Shown here: positions 53,447-62,189 of the stretch, in pieces | Numbering within the stretch: the stretch's first letter is position 1 | Layout: each line of letters begins with the position of its first letter | Assembly: GCA_902778105.1 (NCBI GenBank) | Contig: CACYWN010000007.1 | Span: 23,223-87,222, forward strand | Length of the DNA stretch: 64,000 nt | Direction: 5' to 3' | DNA from: an uncultured Bacteroidia bacterium | GTDB taxonomy: Bacteria > Bacteroidota > Bacteroidia > Bacteroidales > UBA932 | The notes under the pieces: model-generated | Told to the model about the DNA's origin: nothing | What the model saw: the letters and a program-made list of their open reading frames with translations, nothing else | Database searches by the model: none | Made by a program: the position numbers and the translations under genes

Positions 53447-54515
53447 CGTTTTGGCAGACACGGACCGCCTCTTCGTCGGGACGGCACTTCAGCTGGAAGC
53501 AGGGAATGGTCATGGCGACACGTTCGATGGTGGGAACCAGGAGGGACATGATCCCATGATTCCAGCGGATGGTGGAGACAGCGGCGATGACGCTTGCATA
53601 GGCCTGGAGCGGCTCGAGCCTCTGGATACGGTTTTCCGGATACTGCTCCAGCCGCACGAGGGCGTTCACCGGGGCGACGACATTGCGGTAGCAGAGCGTC
53701 TTCCCGCTCCACGGGGAGCCGTACACAAGGCATTCGCCATCCTGGAAACGGATGACGGGATTATCGTCGTTCATCAGGTCGGAGCCGGGAACAAAGGCAT
53801 GCCACAGGCGGCTGTGGGTGCTCTTGCCCGTCCCGCTCACGCCGAAGAACAGGTTGCCACGCCCCTCGAACCGCGTAACCGACGCATGCAGCAGCAGTGT
53901 ATCCAGCCCCGCCGTCGCAAAGGTATACTGGATCATCAGGGAGGTATTCACCTGGAAGAGCGTGGCTCTTCCGCCGATACGGGGACAGGGATAGTAATGG
54001 CCTTCCCGATAATCCTCGTTCATCACGAAATAGCCGGCCCTGACATCCCTGGCGGGCAGAAATTCATAGATGGTTTTCCCTTCATGCGTGTAGCCGTAAT
54101 AGAAGGGCGGCAGTTCGTCCACGGCGGTCGCCAGTTTCCAGGCCGGACGGGTCTCTTCCAGCCACGAAGGAACGTCCGCATGGACCGTGAAAGTGAATAC
54201 CGGATCGCCCTCTGCGACTTCGAACGGGGCATACTGCAGGAAATCCAGCGCGTGCCGGTATTCCATCCGCTCCTGCTCGTCCAGGGCATCCCACTTTTCA
54301 CGCGTCATCGCTTCCTTGCCCATGATGGACTCGTTCACGGACAACTGCTCCTGCCGGTCGGCCGGAACGGATTCGACACCGATGTCTTCGCCGCGACGGA
54401 GCTGGTCGACCAACGATAACTGACGGTCGGTCAGCGCCTTGAAAGTCCAGGGAGATTCCAAACGGACCCGTACGGTGTGGCCGCCGATCCGGTAAAGTCT
54501 GCTTTCCACGTTCAT
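53424..54515 (-). CDS. P-loop protein of the HPr-kinase/PEPCK-like type
   Basis: 363 residues from ATG 54515 (the frame is open upstream, but that part covers the promoter and the neighbouring gene). The N-terminal ~200 residues have no motif I recognise. The C-terminal half has a Walker A GVSGTGKSTHSRLW (residues ~224-237), a Walker-B-like DLMNDDNPVIR and GSPWSGKT, the layout of HPr serine kinase/PEP carboxykinase relatives. Such proteins are common beside small-peptide and RiPP-like genes, and this one is divergent from a 46-residue peptide gene. The last residues (ICHPER) come from the tandem repeat. The biochemical role is unknown; phosphorylation of a peptide or protein is an inference. 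Confidence 0.7.
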   Translation of the reverse strand: MNVESRLYRIGGHTVRVRLESPWTFKALTDRQLSLVDQLRRGEDIGVESVPADRQEQLSVNESIMGKEAMTREKWDALDEQERMEYRHALDFLQYAPFEVAEGDPVFTFTVHADVPSWLEETRPAWKLATAVDELPPFYYGYTHEGKTIYEFLPARDVRAGYFVMNEDYREGHYYPCPRIGGRATLFQVNTSLMIQYTFATAGLDTLLLHASVTRFEGRGNLFFGVSGTGKSTHSRLWHAFVPGSDLMNDDNPVIRFQDGECLVYGSPWSGKTLCYRNVVAPVNALVRLEQYPENRIQRLEPLQAYASVIAAVSTIRWNHGIMSLLVPTIERVAMTIPCFQLKCRPDEEAVRVCQNAICHPER

Positions 54516-54521
54516 AACATG

Positions 54522-54552
54522 CAAAGATGGGCAAAATCTTTGGATAATCCAA
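54522..54552 (-). promoter_or_regulatory. Promoter of the P-loop protein gene
   Basis: On the minus strand TTG (54552-54550), 20-base spacer, CATCTTTG (54529-54522; one mismatch to TAnnTTTG). The -7 box ends only 6 bp before the ATG at 54515, so the transcript may be nearly leaderless. Confidence 0.5.
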
Positions 54553-54574
54553 TCCACAAAGGCGCCACCACAAC

Positions 54575-54605
54575 TTGCACAGGCGGAATGATCTTTGTAT
54601 ATTTG
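54575..54605 (+). promoter_or_regulatory. Promoter of the first small-peptide gene
   Basis: TTG (54575-54577), 20-base spacer, and a perfect TATATTTG (54598-54605). The ATG at 54612 is only 6 bases after the box, about where transcription should begin. Confidence 0.72.
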
Positions 54606-54611
54606 TCCGGT

Positions 54612-54752
54612 ATGGATAACCTCAAGGATTACAGGAAACCGGACCTCCGCCTCGTCGAGGTCGGTTTCGAGCATGCCCTGCTCCAGGCATCCGGGACGGA
54701 CAGGGCTGACGACGGCTACGATCCCGGAATCGACCTTGGAGACCTGGACTAG
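54612..54752 (+). CDS. Small peptide A (46 residues), homologous to small peptide B at 62020
   Basis: It encodes MDNLKDYRKPDLRLVEVGFE followed by HALLQASGTDRADDGYDPGI and an acidic end (DLGDLD). The pattern P-x2-R-[IL]-V-[DE]-V-x-[FY]-E-x-[AS]-[LF]-[LM]-Q is shared with the peptide at 62020-62151. It has no signal peptide or membrane segment. Its own strong promoter lies directly upstream, and the gene ends 4 bp before a nuclease lipoprotein gene, so the two should be co-transcribed. Short peptides with a P-x-[VIL] core and an acidic tail are widespread in Bacteroidales near surface-lipoprotein genes, but I know of no established function. Confidence 0.75.
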   Translation: MDNLKDYRKPDLRLVEVGFEHALLQASGTDRADDGYDPGIDLGDLD

Positions 54753-54756
54753 CGCT

Positions 54757-57258
54757 ATGAAAAGATTCCTTCTCCCGGCCCTGCTTGCGGCCATCGCCCT
54801 ATTCGGATGCCAGAAAGGCAACGAAGTCAGTGGCGGAAACCTGGAATTCAGCTCCGACGCCCCCCTTACCCGTACCGGATGGACGGGCGAAACCATCGAA
54901 TGGACGGCGGGCGACGCCATCAGCATGGCCTATACCGTGGACGGGCAGTGGGTCGGACCGAACCTCTACCCTTCCACTCCCCTGGCCGCAGGCGGCCCTA
55001 CGGCCCATTTTTCCGTTCCAGGGAACTTCTCTTCGGGCGCTGGGTCCCTCCACCGGTTCTACGCCGTTTATCCGGCTGTCGGCCACACTGACTTCAGCGA
55101 TGCACCGGACGTGTTTACTTCCGTCCCGGAAATCCAGACGCCTACGGCCTCTTCATTCGACCCGGCTGCCGACCTGATGGCCGGCATCTCCCGCGACACC
55201 TACAAACAACTCCCCAAGACGGCGGTTCCCCTCAGATGGACGCGACTCACCGCCCACGCCGACATCACGCTGAGGAACCTGACCCTCGCCGAGGGAGAAT
55301 CCATCAAAAGCATCGTCCTCCAGGGACAGAACGGCGCCGAACTCACCGGTGACGTCATCATCGACCTCGCGAATCCGGAGGAATTCACCACGGCGGGTGT
55401 TCCCCGTGTGACGGTCATGGCCGACAACCTCACCCCTGCCGCCGACGGCTCCCTGAACTTCTGGGTCAGCGTCTTCCCGACCAGCCTCACCGAACTCACG
55501 GTCTCGGTGGAAACCGACAAGGCCAGCTACCGGAAAACATTTACCGGCATCTCCAAGAGCTTCACGCAGAATGCACGGAACATCCTCGGAATCAGCATGA
55601 CGGGTGCGGAGAAAGTCACTCCGGTACAGGAACCCGAATTCTATGTCAAAGTGACCCAGGCCCCCACCGACTGGACGGGAGACTATCTTGTGGTGTATGA
55701 ACCCGATGCACTTGTGCTGGACAGCGACGGAGACGCCAAGACGCATGCCTCCGTCACGATTTCCAATGACAAGATCGCGTATGAAAGCGCAAAGGCATAC
55801 AACATACATATCGAGAAGTCCGGATCGGGTTACACAATGAAACTGGGGGACAACTATTTCGGACTGAATTCCGGAAGCAAGAATGCGCTCAATGTCAGCC
55901 CGGCCGAGCCCACGGACGGCTACCGCTGGACCTTCCGGAGCGCCGAAGGTGCCCTCCGGGCCTATAACGTGGCCTATAGCACCCGTTTCCTCCAGTACAA
56001 CTCCGGTTCCGGCCAGTTCCGCTGCTATACCAGCGCCCAGAAGGAGGTCACCTTCTTCAAACTGGACGGGGAAGCCGGTGGCGGCGGTGGCACCGATCCT
56101 TCTCCGGTCACTCCGACGGTGACCACCGGTGACGCATCCAACGTCACGCAGACGGAAGCTACCCTGGCTGCCACCTATACAGGTACGCCCACCTATGGCG
56201 GTGTTCAATGGGGCTTGTCTGCCTATGCCTTGACCGAGGACTGGCAGGCGTCCTATCTGAACAATGGCGCCTTCAACGTCACCATCGACGGACTGGGTGC
56301 GGGTCACACCTATTACTACCGGGCTTATATCGCCGTTCTGGAAGGTACTGAGTACAAATTCTATTACGGTAAGACCAGGAGTTTTACCACCCCGGCCAGC
56401 GAAATCGTCATCGGCGGTGACCAGCCCGGCTGGTACGAAGCGCCGGTGATGACCATCCAGACCAGCGGCGGTTACAAGATGAACAAGAACGACAAAACGC
56501 AGTATTACGCCATCCACATGTGCACCGGAGGTGAAAAGGGTCCCGGCGGCAAGACTGCCCGCAACTACACCGTCTGCTACAGCGGCAAGTATCATTGCCC
56601 GCTCTGGGTCGCTGCCCCGAGACACAACATGTATGTAGGCGGCAGCGGCCGTACCGACGCCTATCGCCAGGATCCGGACATTCCTTCCAACATCCAGTAT
56701 AATTCCAAGAGCACGGGCGGCGGCTGCAACAAGGGTCATATGCTGGGCTCGGCAGAACGAACCTCCTCCACGGCCACCAACCGGGATGTCTTCTATTACA
56801 CGAACATCGCCCCGCAACTCTCTTCCGGGTTCAACACCGGCGGAGGTGGCTGGAACATCCTGGAAGACTTTGTGGACACACAGGTATGTGCGGATACCCT
56901 GTATGAAGTGCTGGGCTGCTATTTCGACAAGTATACAGATGCTTACGGCTGGACCGTCTCCCCTTCCACCATCAGTTTCGGCGGCCGCAACGACGTGTCG
57001 ATGCCCACGATGTACTACTATGTCCTGCTCCGCACGAAGAAAGGAAACACCGGCAAGGCGCTTTCCAGCTGCACGGCTGACGAACTCCAGTGCGTCGCCT
57101 TCGTCCGCTCCCACACCAACAGTTTGAAGGGACAGAAAGTCACCTCCCGCGAACTGATGTCCGTCGCCGACCTGGAAAAGATAACCGGCGTCACCTACTT
57201 CCCCAACGTTCCCCAAGCCCCGAAGACCAGTTTCAAAGCTTCCGATTGGGGGCTCTGA
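54757..57258 (+). CDS. Lipoprotein with fimbrillin-like domain, FN3-like domain and DNA/RNA non-specific endonuclease domain
   Basis: 833 residues. Lipobox ALFGC at residue 18. Residues ~25-290 resemble the fimbrillin-like module (TRTGWTGETIEWTAGDAISM). A beta domain (~300-440), a glycine linker, an FN3-like domain (~455-555; VTTGDASNVTQTEATLAATY, YYYRAYIAV) and a C-terminal endonuclease-like domain follow. The nuclease active-site motif, normally DRGH, reads NKGH (H at ~661), and NIAPQ (~683) replaces N-x-x-PQ. The catalytic histidine is kept but the aspartate is not, so activity could be reduced or changed. The ATG at 54757 is 4 bp after small peptide A. It should sit in the outer membrane as a surface or periplasmic nuclease. 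Confidence 0.85.
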   Translation: MKRFLLPALLAAIALFGCQKGNEVSGGNLEFSSDAPLTRTGWTGETIEWTAGDAISMAYTVDGQWVGPNLYPSTPLAAGGPTAHFSVPGNFSSGAGSLHRFYAVYPAVGHTDFSDAPDVFTSVPEIQTPTASSFDPAADLMAGISRDTYKQLPKTAVPLRWTRLTAHADITLRNLTLAEGESIKSIVLQGQNGAELTGDVIIDLANPEEFTTAGVPRVTVMADNLTPAADGSLNFWVSVFPTSLTELTVSVETDKASYRKTFTGISKSFTQNARNILGISMTGAEKVTPVQEPEFYVKVTQAPTDWTGDYLVVYEPDALVLDSDGDAKTHASVTISNDKIAYESAKAYNIHIEKSGSGYTMKLGDNYFGLNSGSKNALNVSPAEPTDGYRWTFRSAEGALRAYNVAYSTRFLQYNSGSGQFRCYTSAQKEVTFFKLDGEAGGGGGTDPSPVTPTVTTGDASNVTQTEATLAATYTGTPTYGGVQWGLSAYALTEDWQASYLNNGAFNVTIDGLGAGHTYYYRAYIAVLEGTEYKFYYGKTRSFTTPASEIVIGGDQPGWYEAPVMTIQTSGGYKMNKNDKTQYYAIHMCTGGEKGPGGKTARNYTVCYSGKYHCPLWVAAPRHNMYVGGSGRTDAYRQDPDIPSNIQYNSKSTGGGCNKGHMLGSAERTSSTATNRDVFYYTNIAPQLSSGFNTGGGGWNILEDFVDTQVCADTLYEVLGCYFDKYTDAYGWTVSPSTISFGGRNDVSMPTMYYYVLLRTKKGNTGKALSSCTADELQCVAFVRSHTNSLKGQKVTSRELMSVADLEKITGVTYFPNVPQAPKTSFKASDWGL

Positions 57259-57280
57259 TAAGATTTCTCCATATTCAAAC

Positions 57281-57315
57281 GCTGACGGTGGTCCAGATGA
57301 TGGACCACCGTCAGC
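57281..57315. terminator. Strong hairpin after the plus-strand nuclease gene
   Basis: A perfect 15-bp stem (gctgacggtggtcca / tggaccaccgtcagc) with loop gatga, followed by ATTTT, 22 bp after the stop codon. It probably terminates transcription from the left. Confidence 0.75.
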
Positions 57316-57332
57316 ATTTTACCCCCATTTCT

Positions 57333-57367
57333 GCTTATGGCGGTCCATCATCTGGACCACCATAAGC
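57333..57367. terminator. Second hairpin, reverse-complement-like partner of the first
   Basis: A 15-bp stem with one mismatch (gcttatggcggtcca / tggaccaccataagc) and loop tcatc, next to the stop codon of the minus-strand nuclease. The inner 23 bp are the near-exact reverse complement of the first hairpin's core, so the two loops are complementary. Confidence 0.7.
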
Positions 57368-57369
57368 AC

Positions 57370-58479
57370 TTAAAAGTTCTTAAACGTATTCCAATTCTTG
57401 TTGGTTTCGGCCGTGGCCGCGAGAGCGGGCGGAAGGTTCGCAAAGAAATCGAAGCCCGTCTTCTGTTCGATCTCGTCGACACTGACGGCGAAGTTCTGCC
57501 AGTTCTCGCCGCTGTGGGCCTCGTGGGTGAACCAGAAGCCGATGGCGGAGGCGGCGATCACGGTACCGCCGGAGCGGCGGACCTTCAGCAGGACTTTGTA
57601 ATAGTAGTTCGGAATCGGAACGACCTTGTCGTCATTGGACGAATTCTTGAACGTACGGACCGTCTCGCCGCCGCCGACCATCTGATAGACCGGGCCGGTG
57701 ACCACATAGACGGAATCACGGGAAGTGACCAGGTTCCGGACCTGGTTCTCCAGGTTGTTCCAGATTCCCTGATTGAAACTCGCGTGCTGCGGCGTGCTGT
57801 TGGTCCAATAGTAGGTCTGGTTCTGCAGGCTATTGTCTGCATTACGGTCGGCATTCGGGATCTGATGGCCCCGGTCGTAGGTCACCCCGTCCACGGACGG
57901 ATAGGCCGACTTGCAGCTCGTCTGCTTGGAAGCGGGAATCTGCGGATTCACCGACCAACCGCCGCCCGTACCACTGCCATGGTAGGCACTGCAATAGACA
58001 TAGGCCGTCCATAGGGAGGCGTACCGCGAAGGATCGTAAAGGATGGAATAGTTGCGGACATTCTTCTCATTCAACGTTCCGCGCATCGTGACCAGATACT
58101 TCCCTCCCAGCGAGGAAGGAGACTCCGGCAATTCGAGCCAATCCCTGTTGAGCGTGACAGAGGTCGATGCCGACAAGGTCCGGAACGACTTCACGCTGCC
58201 GTAAACCTCCTTATAGGTTCCGTCAACCAGAACCTCCATGAAGGCGACATAATAGTAAGTCTTGTCCTCGTCCAGGCCGCCGGCGGTCGCGCTGAAAGAC
58301 CCGCGGCCGATGGTCAGCGCGGACTGAGTATACACAACCTGCCCGTTGCTCACGAGCGAAGCGAGACTGGAGGAGGTCCCCACATAGAATCCCGCTGCCT
58401 GGAAAGACTGGACCCCTGAATACGAAGCGGACAGGGTTGCCCCTGTCGCGCTTACGTTATTCGCGGAACCTGTGGTCAC
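57370..58479 (-). pseudogene. DNA/RNA non-specific endonuclease module cut off from its lipoprotein carrier by an in-frame TGA
   Basis: 369 residues if read from the first GTG at 58479. FN3-like domain (residues ~1-105; VSATGATLSASYSG, YYYVAFMEVL), then an endonuclease domain with canonical DRGH (residues ~202-205), NADRNADNSLQNQTYYWTNSTPQ and ENQVRNL. This fold digests DNA and RNA outside the cell. It has no signal sequence of its own. The same frame continues upstream for 13 codons (GSSGGDAGGEEPT) to the TGA that ends the lipoprotein at 58519. In the paralogue at 54757 the corresponding glycine linker joins the domains without a break. So this is either the C-terminal part of one ~1540-residue protein disrupted by a nonsense change, or reached by read-through. 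Confidence 0.75.
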
Positions 58480-58518
58480 TGTGGGCTCTTCACCCCCGGC
58501 GTCGCCGCCGGATGACCC

Positions 58519-61500
58519 TCATTCGTAGGTGACGACCAGTTCCGTAATACGGACCTGGTTGTCCGTAGCGGTGAAGGAAACGGAAGACGCGGAACCCGTC
58601 CAGGTACCCACAAAGCCATCGGCCTCAAAGGAATACCCTTCAGGAGCACCTGCGCCCCAGCAACCAGGACCTTGTTTGGCCGTACCCTTGGCCGTGCAGG
58701 TCATCTTGATGCTGGTAATCTTGTAACCCTCAGAAGCGGAGACAACCAAAGTATTGCTCTTGTACACACGAAGTTCCGTCGGAACTGTCGTACCGTAATC
58801 CGAAGAATTGGTGTAAGAAATCACATCCTTGCTACCATTCTTGTTGGCAGCAAGATAGTCCTGGTCAAACACGACGGTTCCTTCCGTCTCCGCCGGTTTG
58901 GTAGTAACCGTGACATTGCAATACTTCTCGGCATCCGTGTACTTGCCTTCCACGCCGGCGATACGGGCATAGACTTTCACCGTTCCTTCAGCAACACCGG
59001 TGACGACACCGGACGCATTGACAGTGGCGATGGAAGGATCTTCGCTTTCATAAGTGATCGTAGCCTCCGCCACATTGGAGGAAGCGTTCAGGGCAAAGGT
59101 CTCACCAACATAAACGTTGTGATTGGAAGGAAGCGAGATAGTCGTCGTGATCTCGGAAGGCTGATCCGGGAAGGTGGTGCCGTCACCGGTATAGACAACC
59201 TCGACGGCAGTGATGCGGACCTGGCCGTTATCCACAGTTCCGGAGTTCCCCACCGTGTAGGTAACACTGGTACCGGAGACCGTCTGGGTGTCGTCACTGG
59301 CGACCTGATTTCCCTGCGTATCCAGAAGAATGCCCGTATTGGTAACGACATAAGTGAACTTGACCGACTTCAATTCACAGCCTTCGGCGACCGTGATGAT
59401 GACATTGCCGTTCTGCTTCTGATACAACCGCCATTGTTTCGTATCGTTGGAACTGCTGGTATTCCAGAAGGATCCGCAATTGTCAGCACCGGTCGTGGAC
59501 ATCCGCACGGACTCATTCAACTGGAGGGTCTTGTACATAGTTGCATCAGATCCGGAGGAAACCGTGCAGCCGTGATCCTCTACATACTGGGACATCGTGA
59601 TGGACAAGGTATTTCCATCCACGACGGAAGCACTGACCGTAATCTCATATTTCGCAGTCGCGGTCTTTTCACCCTCCTTATAGGTGACAGTCACTTCCTT
59701 GGTGCCGGCCGTGGACATGTCGGGCTTGGAGACTTCCGTAGGCTGCACTTCCTTGGTGGAACCGTCGCTGTAGGTCGCGGTGACTTTGCCGTCGAAAACG
59801 AAGGTGTCGCCCACGTTGAAGGCCGTCTTCTGACCGGAAACGGCGATGGACTCGAGGGTGGCAGCCGGGGCAGCATCACCGGAATACTTCACCGTGATGG
59901 CCTTGATGCGGCGGTGACCGCTGGTGCCGCCGACGGTAAAGGTCACGGAGCCGGCTTCGCCCGTCCAGGTGGGTTCAGCGTAAGTCGGGACATCGGTGGT
60001 GATGGCATTGGATCCTTCACCACTGCTGAAGGTAAGCTCGATCGAGACAATGGTCTTTCCGTCAGCATTGACAGTAAATGTATTACCGCCATAAGTACGG
60101 ACGGCTGTTCCCGTACTATAATACTTAGGAACATTAGCTCCGGTTCCCTTGTCAAAGGTCACCGTCACGCCATTCTCGCTCACTTCCGTCACTTCGGCAC
60201 CGTTCTCATACCCCTGCTCGGAGAAGTCGATGGTGACGCTGGTCGTACCGGCGGCATCGGCCTTGGCCTGGGTGATGTTGATCTCGAACTCCTCGGTACC
60301 GGCAGCCACCAGGGAAGGCTCGTCCGTGCGGACGAAGACGGTGTATTCCTTGGGGTTCTCGGTATCCTCGTTCTTCGCGAAGGAAACGGTAATGACTCCT
60401 TCGCCCTCGCCGGACTCCTTGTCCAGGGTAGCGCCGTCAGAAGCCTCGGCGGTCCAGGCAACGTTACCGGAGACATTGATCTTCACGGACGTGGTGGTGG
60501 CGGAGACTTCGGTCTGCTCGGCCACGGCATTGAAGAACGGGGCGTCCTGGGCGACGATGTCGTCCTGGGCCCAGAGACCAAGCTGCTTCGTCGTATTGTA
60601 ATAGGTAGGATAGCCCACCATGTCGTACACGCCCAGAGGGACATCGAGAGTATTGGTTACCTGCGCATAGAGGTTCAGTTCAGACTCACCGTCCTTGATG
60701 GCGCCGTTGCGGTCGCTCGTAGTGATGGCGTCGGTCACTTCCACATCGGAAAGCTTCACGCGGACGCTGACATAGCGGTCGTAATCGGCCAGCAGGTCGG
60801 CCAGGGAAAGCTCGAGGGCAGCGGGGGCTTCTCCGGAAGCCTTGTCGAAGCCGGTAAGCGAAGTAAGCTGGCGGACACCGTAGCGGATCCAGCCCTTGCC
60901 GGATACCAGGCCGCTCAGGACATCGCCGGCCTTGAGGCCGTGGCCGCTCATGTACAGGAGGATACCTGCGGTCTCATCCTGGATGAAGGCGCTGTTGCCG
61001 CTCACGAAGGACACGGTGGCACCGGCCAACTGTCCGGTGAACTCGCTCGGAGAAGACTGCTGCGTGCTGGTGATCGCCTCGTTGATGTCGGCCACCGTAA
61101 TGGTCGGGACGACGGCCGGAGCCTCATAGGAGAGGTTCAGCGTCTTGATGGAACCGCCGCCGAAGGTGTATGCCTGCGTCAGGGTGACGGTCTTCTCCAC
61201 TTCGCCCTGGTCGGCGAGGACGACGAGTTTCAACTCGGAATCGACATTGGCCGTGAAGGGCTTGACAGCCATGTAGAACTTGGCGGAAGCGCCGGGGGCG
61301 ATGGCCTCGGCATCCTCCACGGAAAGGGTCACGGATGCGGACACGTAATTGTCGCCGCTGCTCTTGAAAGCAACCTTTTCACCGGAGAAATCGATGTAAT
61401 AGGTTCCCACGACATCTTCCGGGGCCGTAAAGGAAACCGAGCTGACAGTCAGGGGCTTGTCCGTGTCATTGGTGAGGTTGACGGCCACCACGGAGGAGAC

Positions 61501-61998
61501 GTGCTTCATCGAAACCACGGGCTTCTGGTCCACGGCGACATTCTTCGCCACGCCGACGACCGGCAGGTTCTTTCCGGCCAGGTGGGCCATGCTGTCATTC
61601 CCCTTCTGGGTCTGGTTCAGGCCACCGACAGTCATATAGCCGCTGTTGGTGTTGGCCGGCGTCTTCAGATGGGAATCATACGGATAGAAGAGATACCAGT
61701 CATAGGCTTCGGCCGTCAATTCGACTTCGCCCACGGCCAGGTTCTGGTCCGGATCCGTCACGTCGAACTTGGCGACGGCATACTCGGTCTGTCCGGCGGG
61801 TGCATAGAATACGCTCAGGGCGTCGCCTTCCACCCACTTGGTCGTCATTCCGCTGTTGACCGTACGGGTGGAAGCATCGGAAAGGACGATCTCGTAGGGA
61901 ACGCCGTCAAGGCCTTTGACATCGGCTTCCTTGTTACAGCCGACGAAAGACAGGGTGGCAGCAGCCAGACCCGCAAAGAGAAGGAATTTTTTCATCAC
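58519..61998 (-). CDS. Multi-domain beta-rich lipoprotein (fimbrillin-like, OB-fold, BACON, Ig-like modules)
   Basis: 1159 residues; start ATG 61998 or the next codon. Lipobox SFVGC near residue 21. Order of modules: fimbrillin-like domain (~25-300; TRTVNSGMTTKWVEGDALSVFY), OB-fold/DUF5689-like (~310-485; GNSAFIQDETAGILLYMSG), BACON-type (~490-580), then three copies of a beta-module with the pattern WTG-x3-SV-x-FT ... RI-x4-V-x-Y (about 590-715, 805-950, 1050-1159), separated by a bacterial Ig-like domain (~725-800) and a Big_2-like domain (~960-1045; IATVNASGVVTGVAEGTVKVYA). It lies 21 bp after small peptide B. The TGA stop is directly followed in frame by the nuclease module. An adhesin-like carrier is the likely role. 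Confidence 0.82.
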   Translation of the reverse strand: MMKKFLLFAGLAAATLSFVGCNKEADVKGLDGVPYEIVLSDASTRTVNSGMTTKWVEGDALSVFYAPAGQTEYAVAKFDVTDPDQNLAVGEVELTAEAYDWYLFYPYDSHLKTPANTNSGYMTVGGLNQTQKGNDSMAHLAGKNLPVVGVAKNVAVDQKPVVSMKHVSSVVAVNLTNDTDKPLTVSSVSFTAPEDVVGTYYIDFSGEKVAFKSSGDNYVSASVTLSVEDAEAIAPGASAKFYMAVKPFTANVDSELKLVVLADQGEVEKTVTLTQAYTFGGGSIKTLNLSYEAPAVVPTITVADINEAITSTQQSSPSEFTGQLAGATVSFVSGNSAFIQDETAGILLYMSGHGLKAGDVLSGLVSGKGWIRYGVRQLTSLTGFDKASGEAPAALELSLADLLADYDRYVSVRVKLSDVEVTDAITTSDRNGAIKDGESELNLYAQVTNTLDVPLGVYDMVGYPTYYNTTKQLGLWAQDDIVAQDAPFFNAVAEQTEVSATTTSVKINVSGNVAWTAEASDGATLDKESGEGEGVITVSFAKNEDTENPKEYTVFVRTDEPSLVAAGTEEFEINITQAKADAAGTTSVTIDFSEQGYENGAEVTEVSENGVTVTFDKGTGANVPKYYSTGTAVRTYGGNTFTVNADGKTIVSIELTFSSGEGSNAITTDVPTYAEPTWTGEAGSVTFTVGGTSGHRRIKAITVKYSGDAAPAATLESIAVSGQKTAFNVGDTFVFDGKVTATYSDGSTKEVQPTEVSKPDMSTAGTKEVTVTYKEGEKTATAKYEITVSASVVDGNTLSITMSQYVEDHGCTVSSGSDATMYKTLQLNESVRMSTTGADNCGSFWNTSSSNDTKQWRLYQKQNGNVIITVAEGCELKSVKFTYVVTNTGILLDTQGNQVASDDTQTVSGTSVTYTVGNSGTVDNGQVRITAVEVVYTGDGTTFPDQPSEITTTISLPSNHNVYVGETFALNASSNVAEATITYESEDPSIATVNASGVVTGVAEGTVKVYARIAGVEGKYTDAEKYCNVTVTTKPAETEGTVVFDQDYLAANKNGSKDVISYTNSSDYGTTVPTELRVYKSNTLVVSASEGYKITSIKMTCTAKGTAKQGPGCWGAGAPEGYSFEADGFVGTWTGSASSVSFTATDNQVRITELVVTYE

Positions 61999-62019
61999 GT
62001 GGTTCTTTTCGGGTTCGAC

Positions 62020-62151
62020 TTAGAAGTTGATGGGATCGTTGTCGTCCTCCCAGTCATCGATGGGGCCGGTAGCGGACTGCATGAAACTGCCCTCGTAGCG
62101 GACATCGACGATGCGCACGACAGGCGTCAAATAGAGTTCTTTTTTCTCCAT
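62020..62151 (-). CDS. Small peptide B (43 residues), homologous to small peptide A
   Basis: Encodes MEKKELYLTPVVRIVDVRYE, then GSFMQSATGPIDDWEDDNDP and INF. It shares with peptide A at 54612 the pattern P-x2-R-[IL]-V-[DE]-V-x-[FY]-E-x-[AS]-[LF]-[LM]-Q-[AS]-[SA] and an acidic DP-containing tail. The longer open frame upstream overlaps the promoter, so the ATG at 62151 is the start. First gene of the minus-strand unit: peptide B, big lipoprotein, nuclease module. No signal peptide is visible. Function unknown; being the second peptide heading a nuclease-carrying unit argues that the pairing is not chance. Confidence 0.75.
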   Translation of the reverse strand: MEKKELYLTPVVRIVDVRYEGSFMQSATGPIDDWEDDNDPINF

Positions 62152-62189
62152 GGAATTATGTATTTTTTGTGTTTTGGCTATAATCGTTG

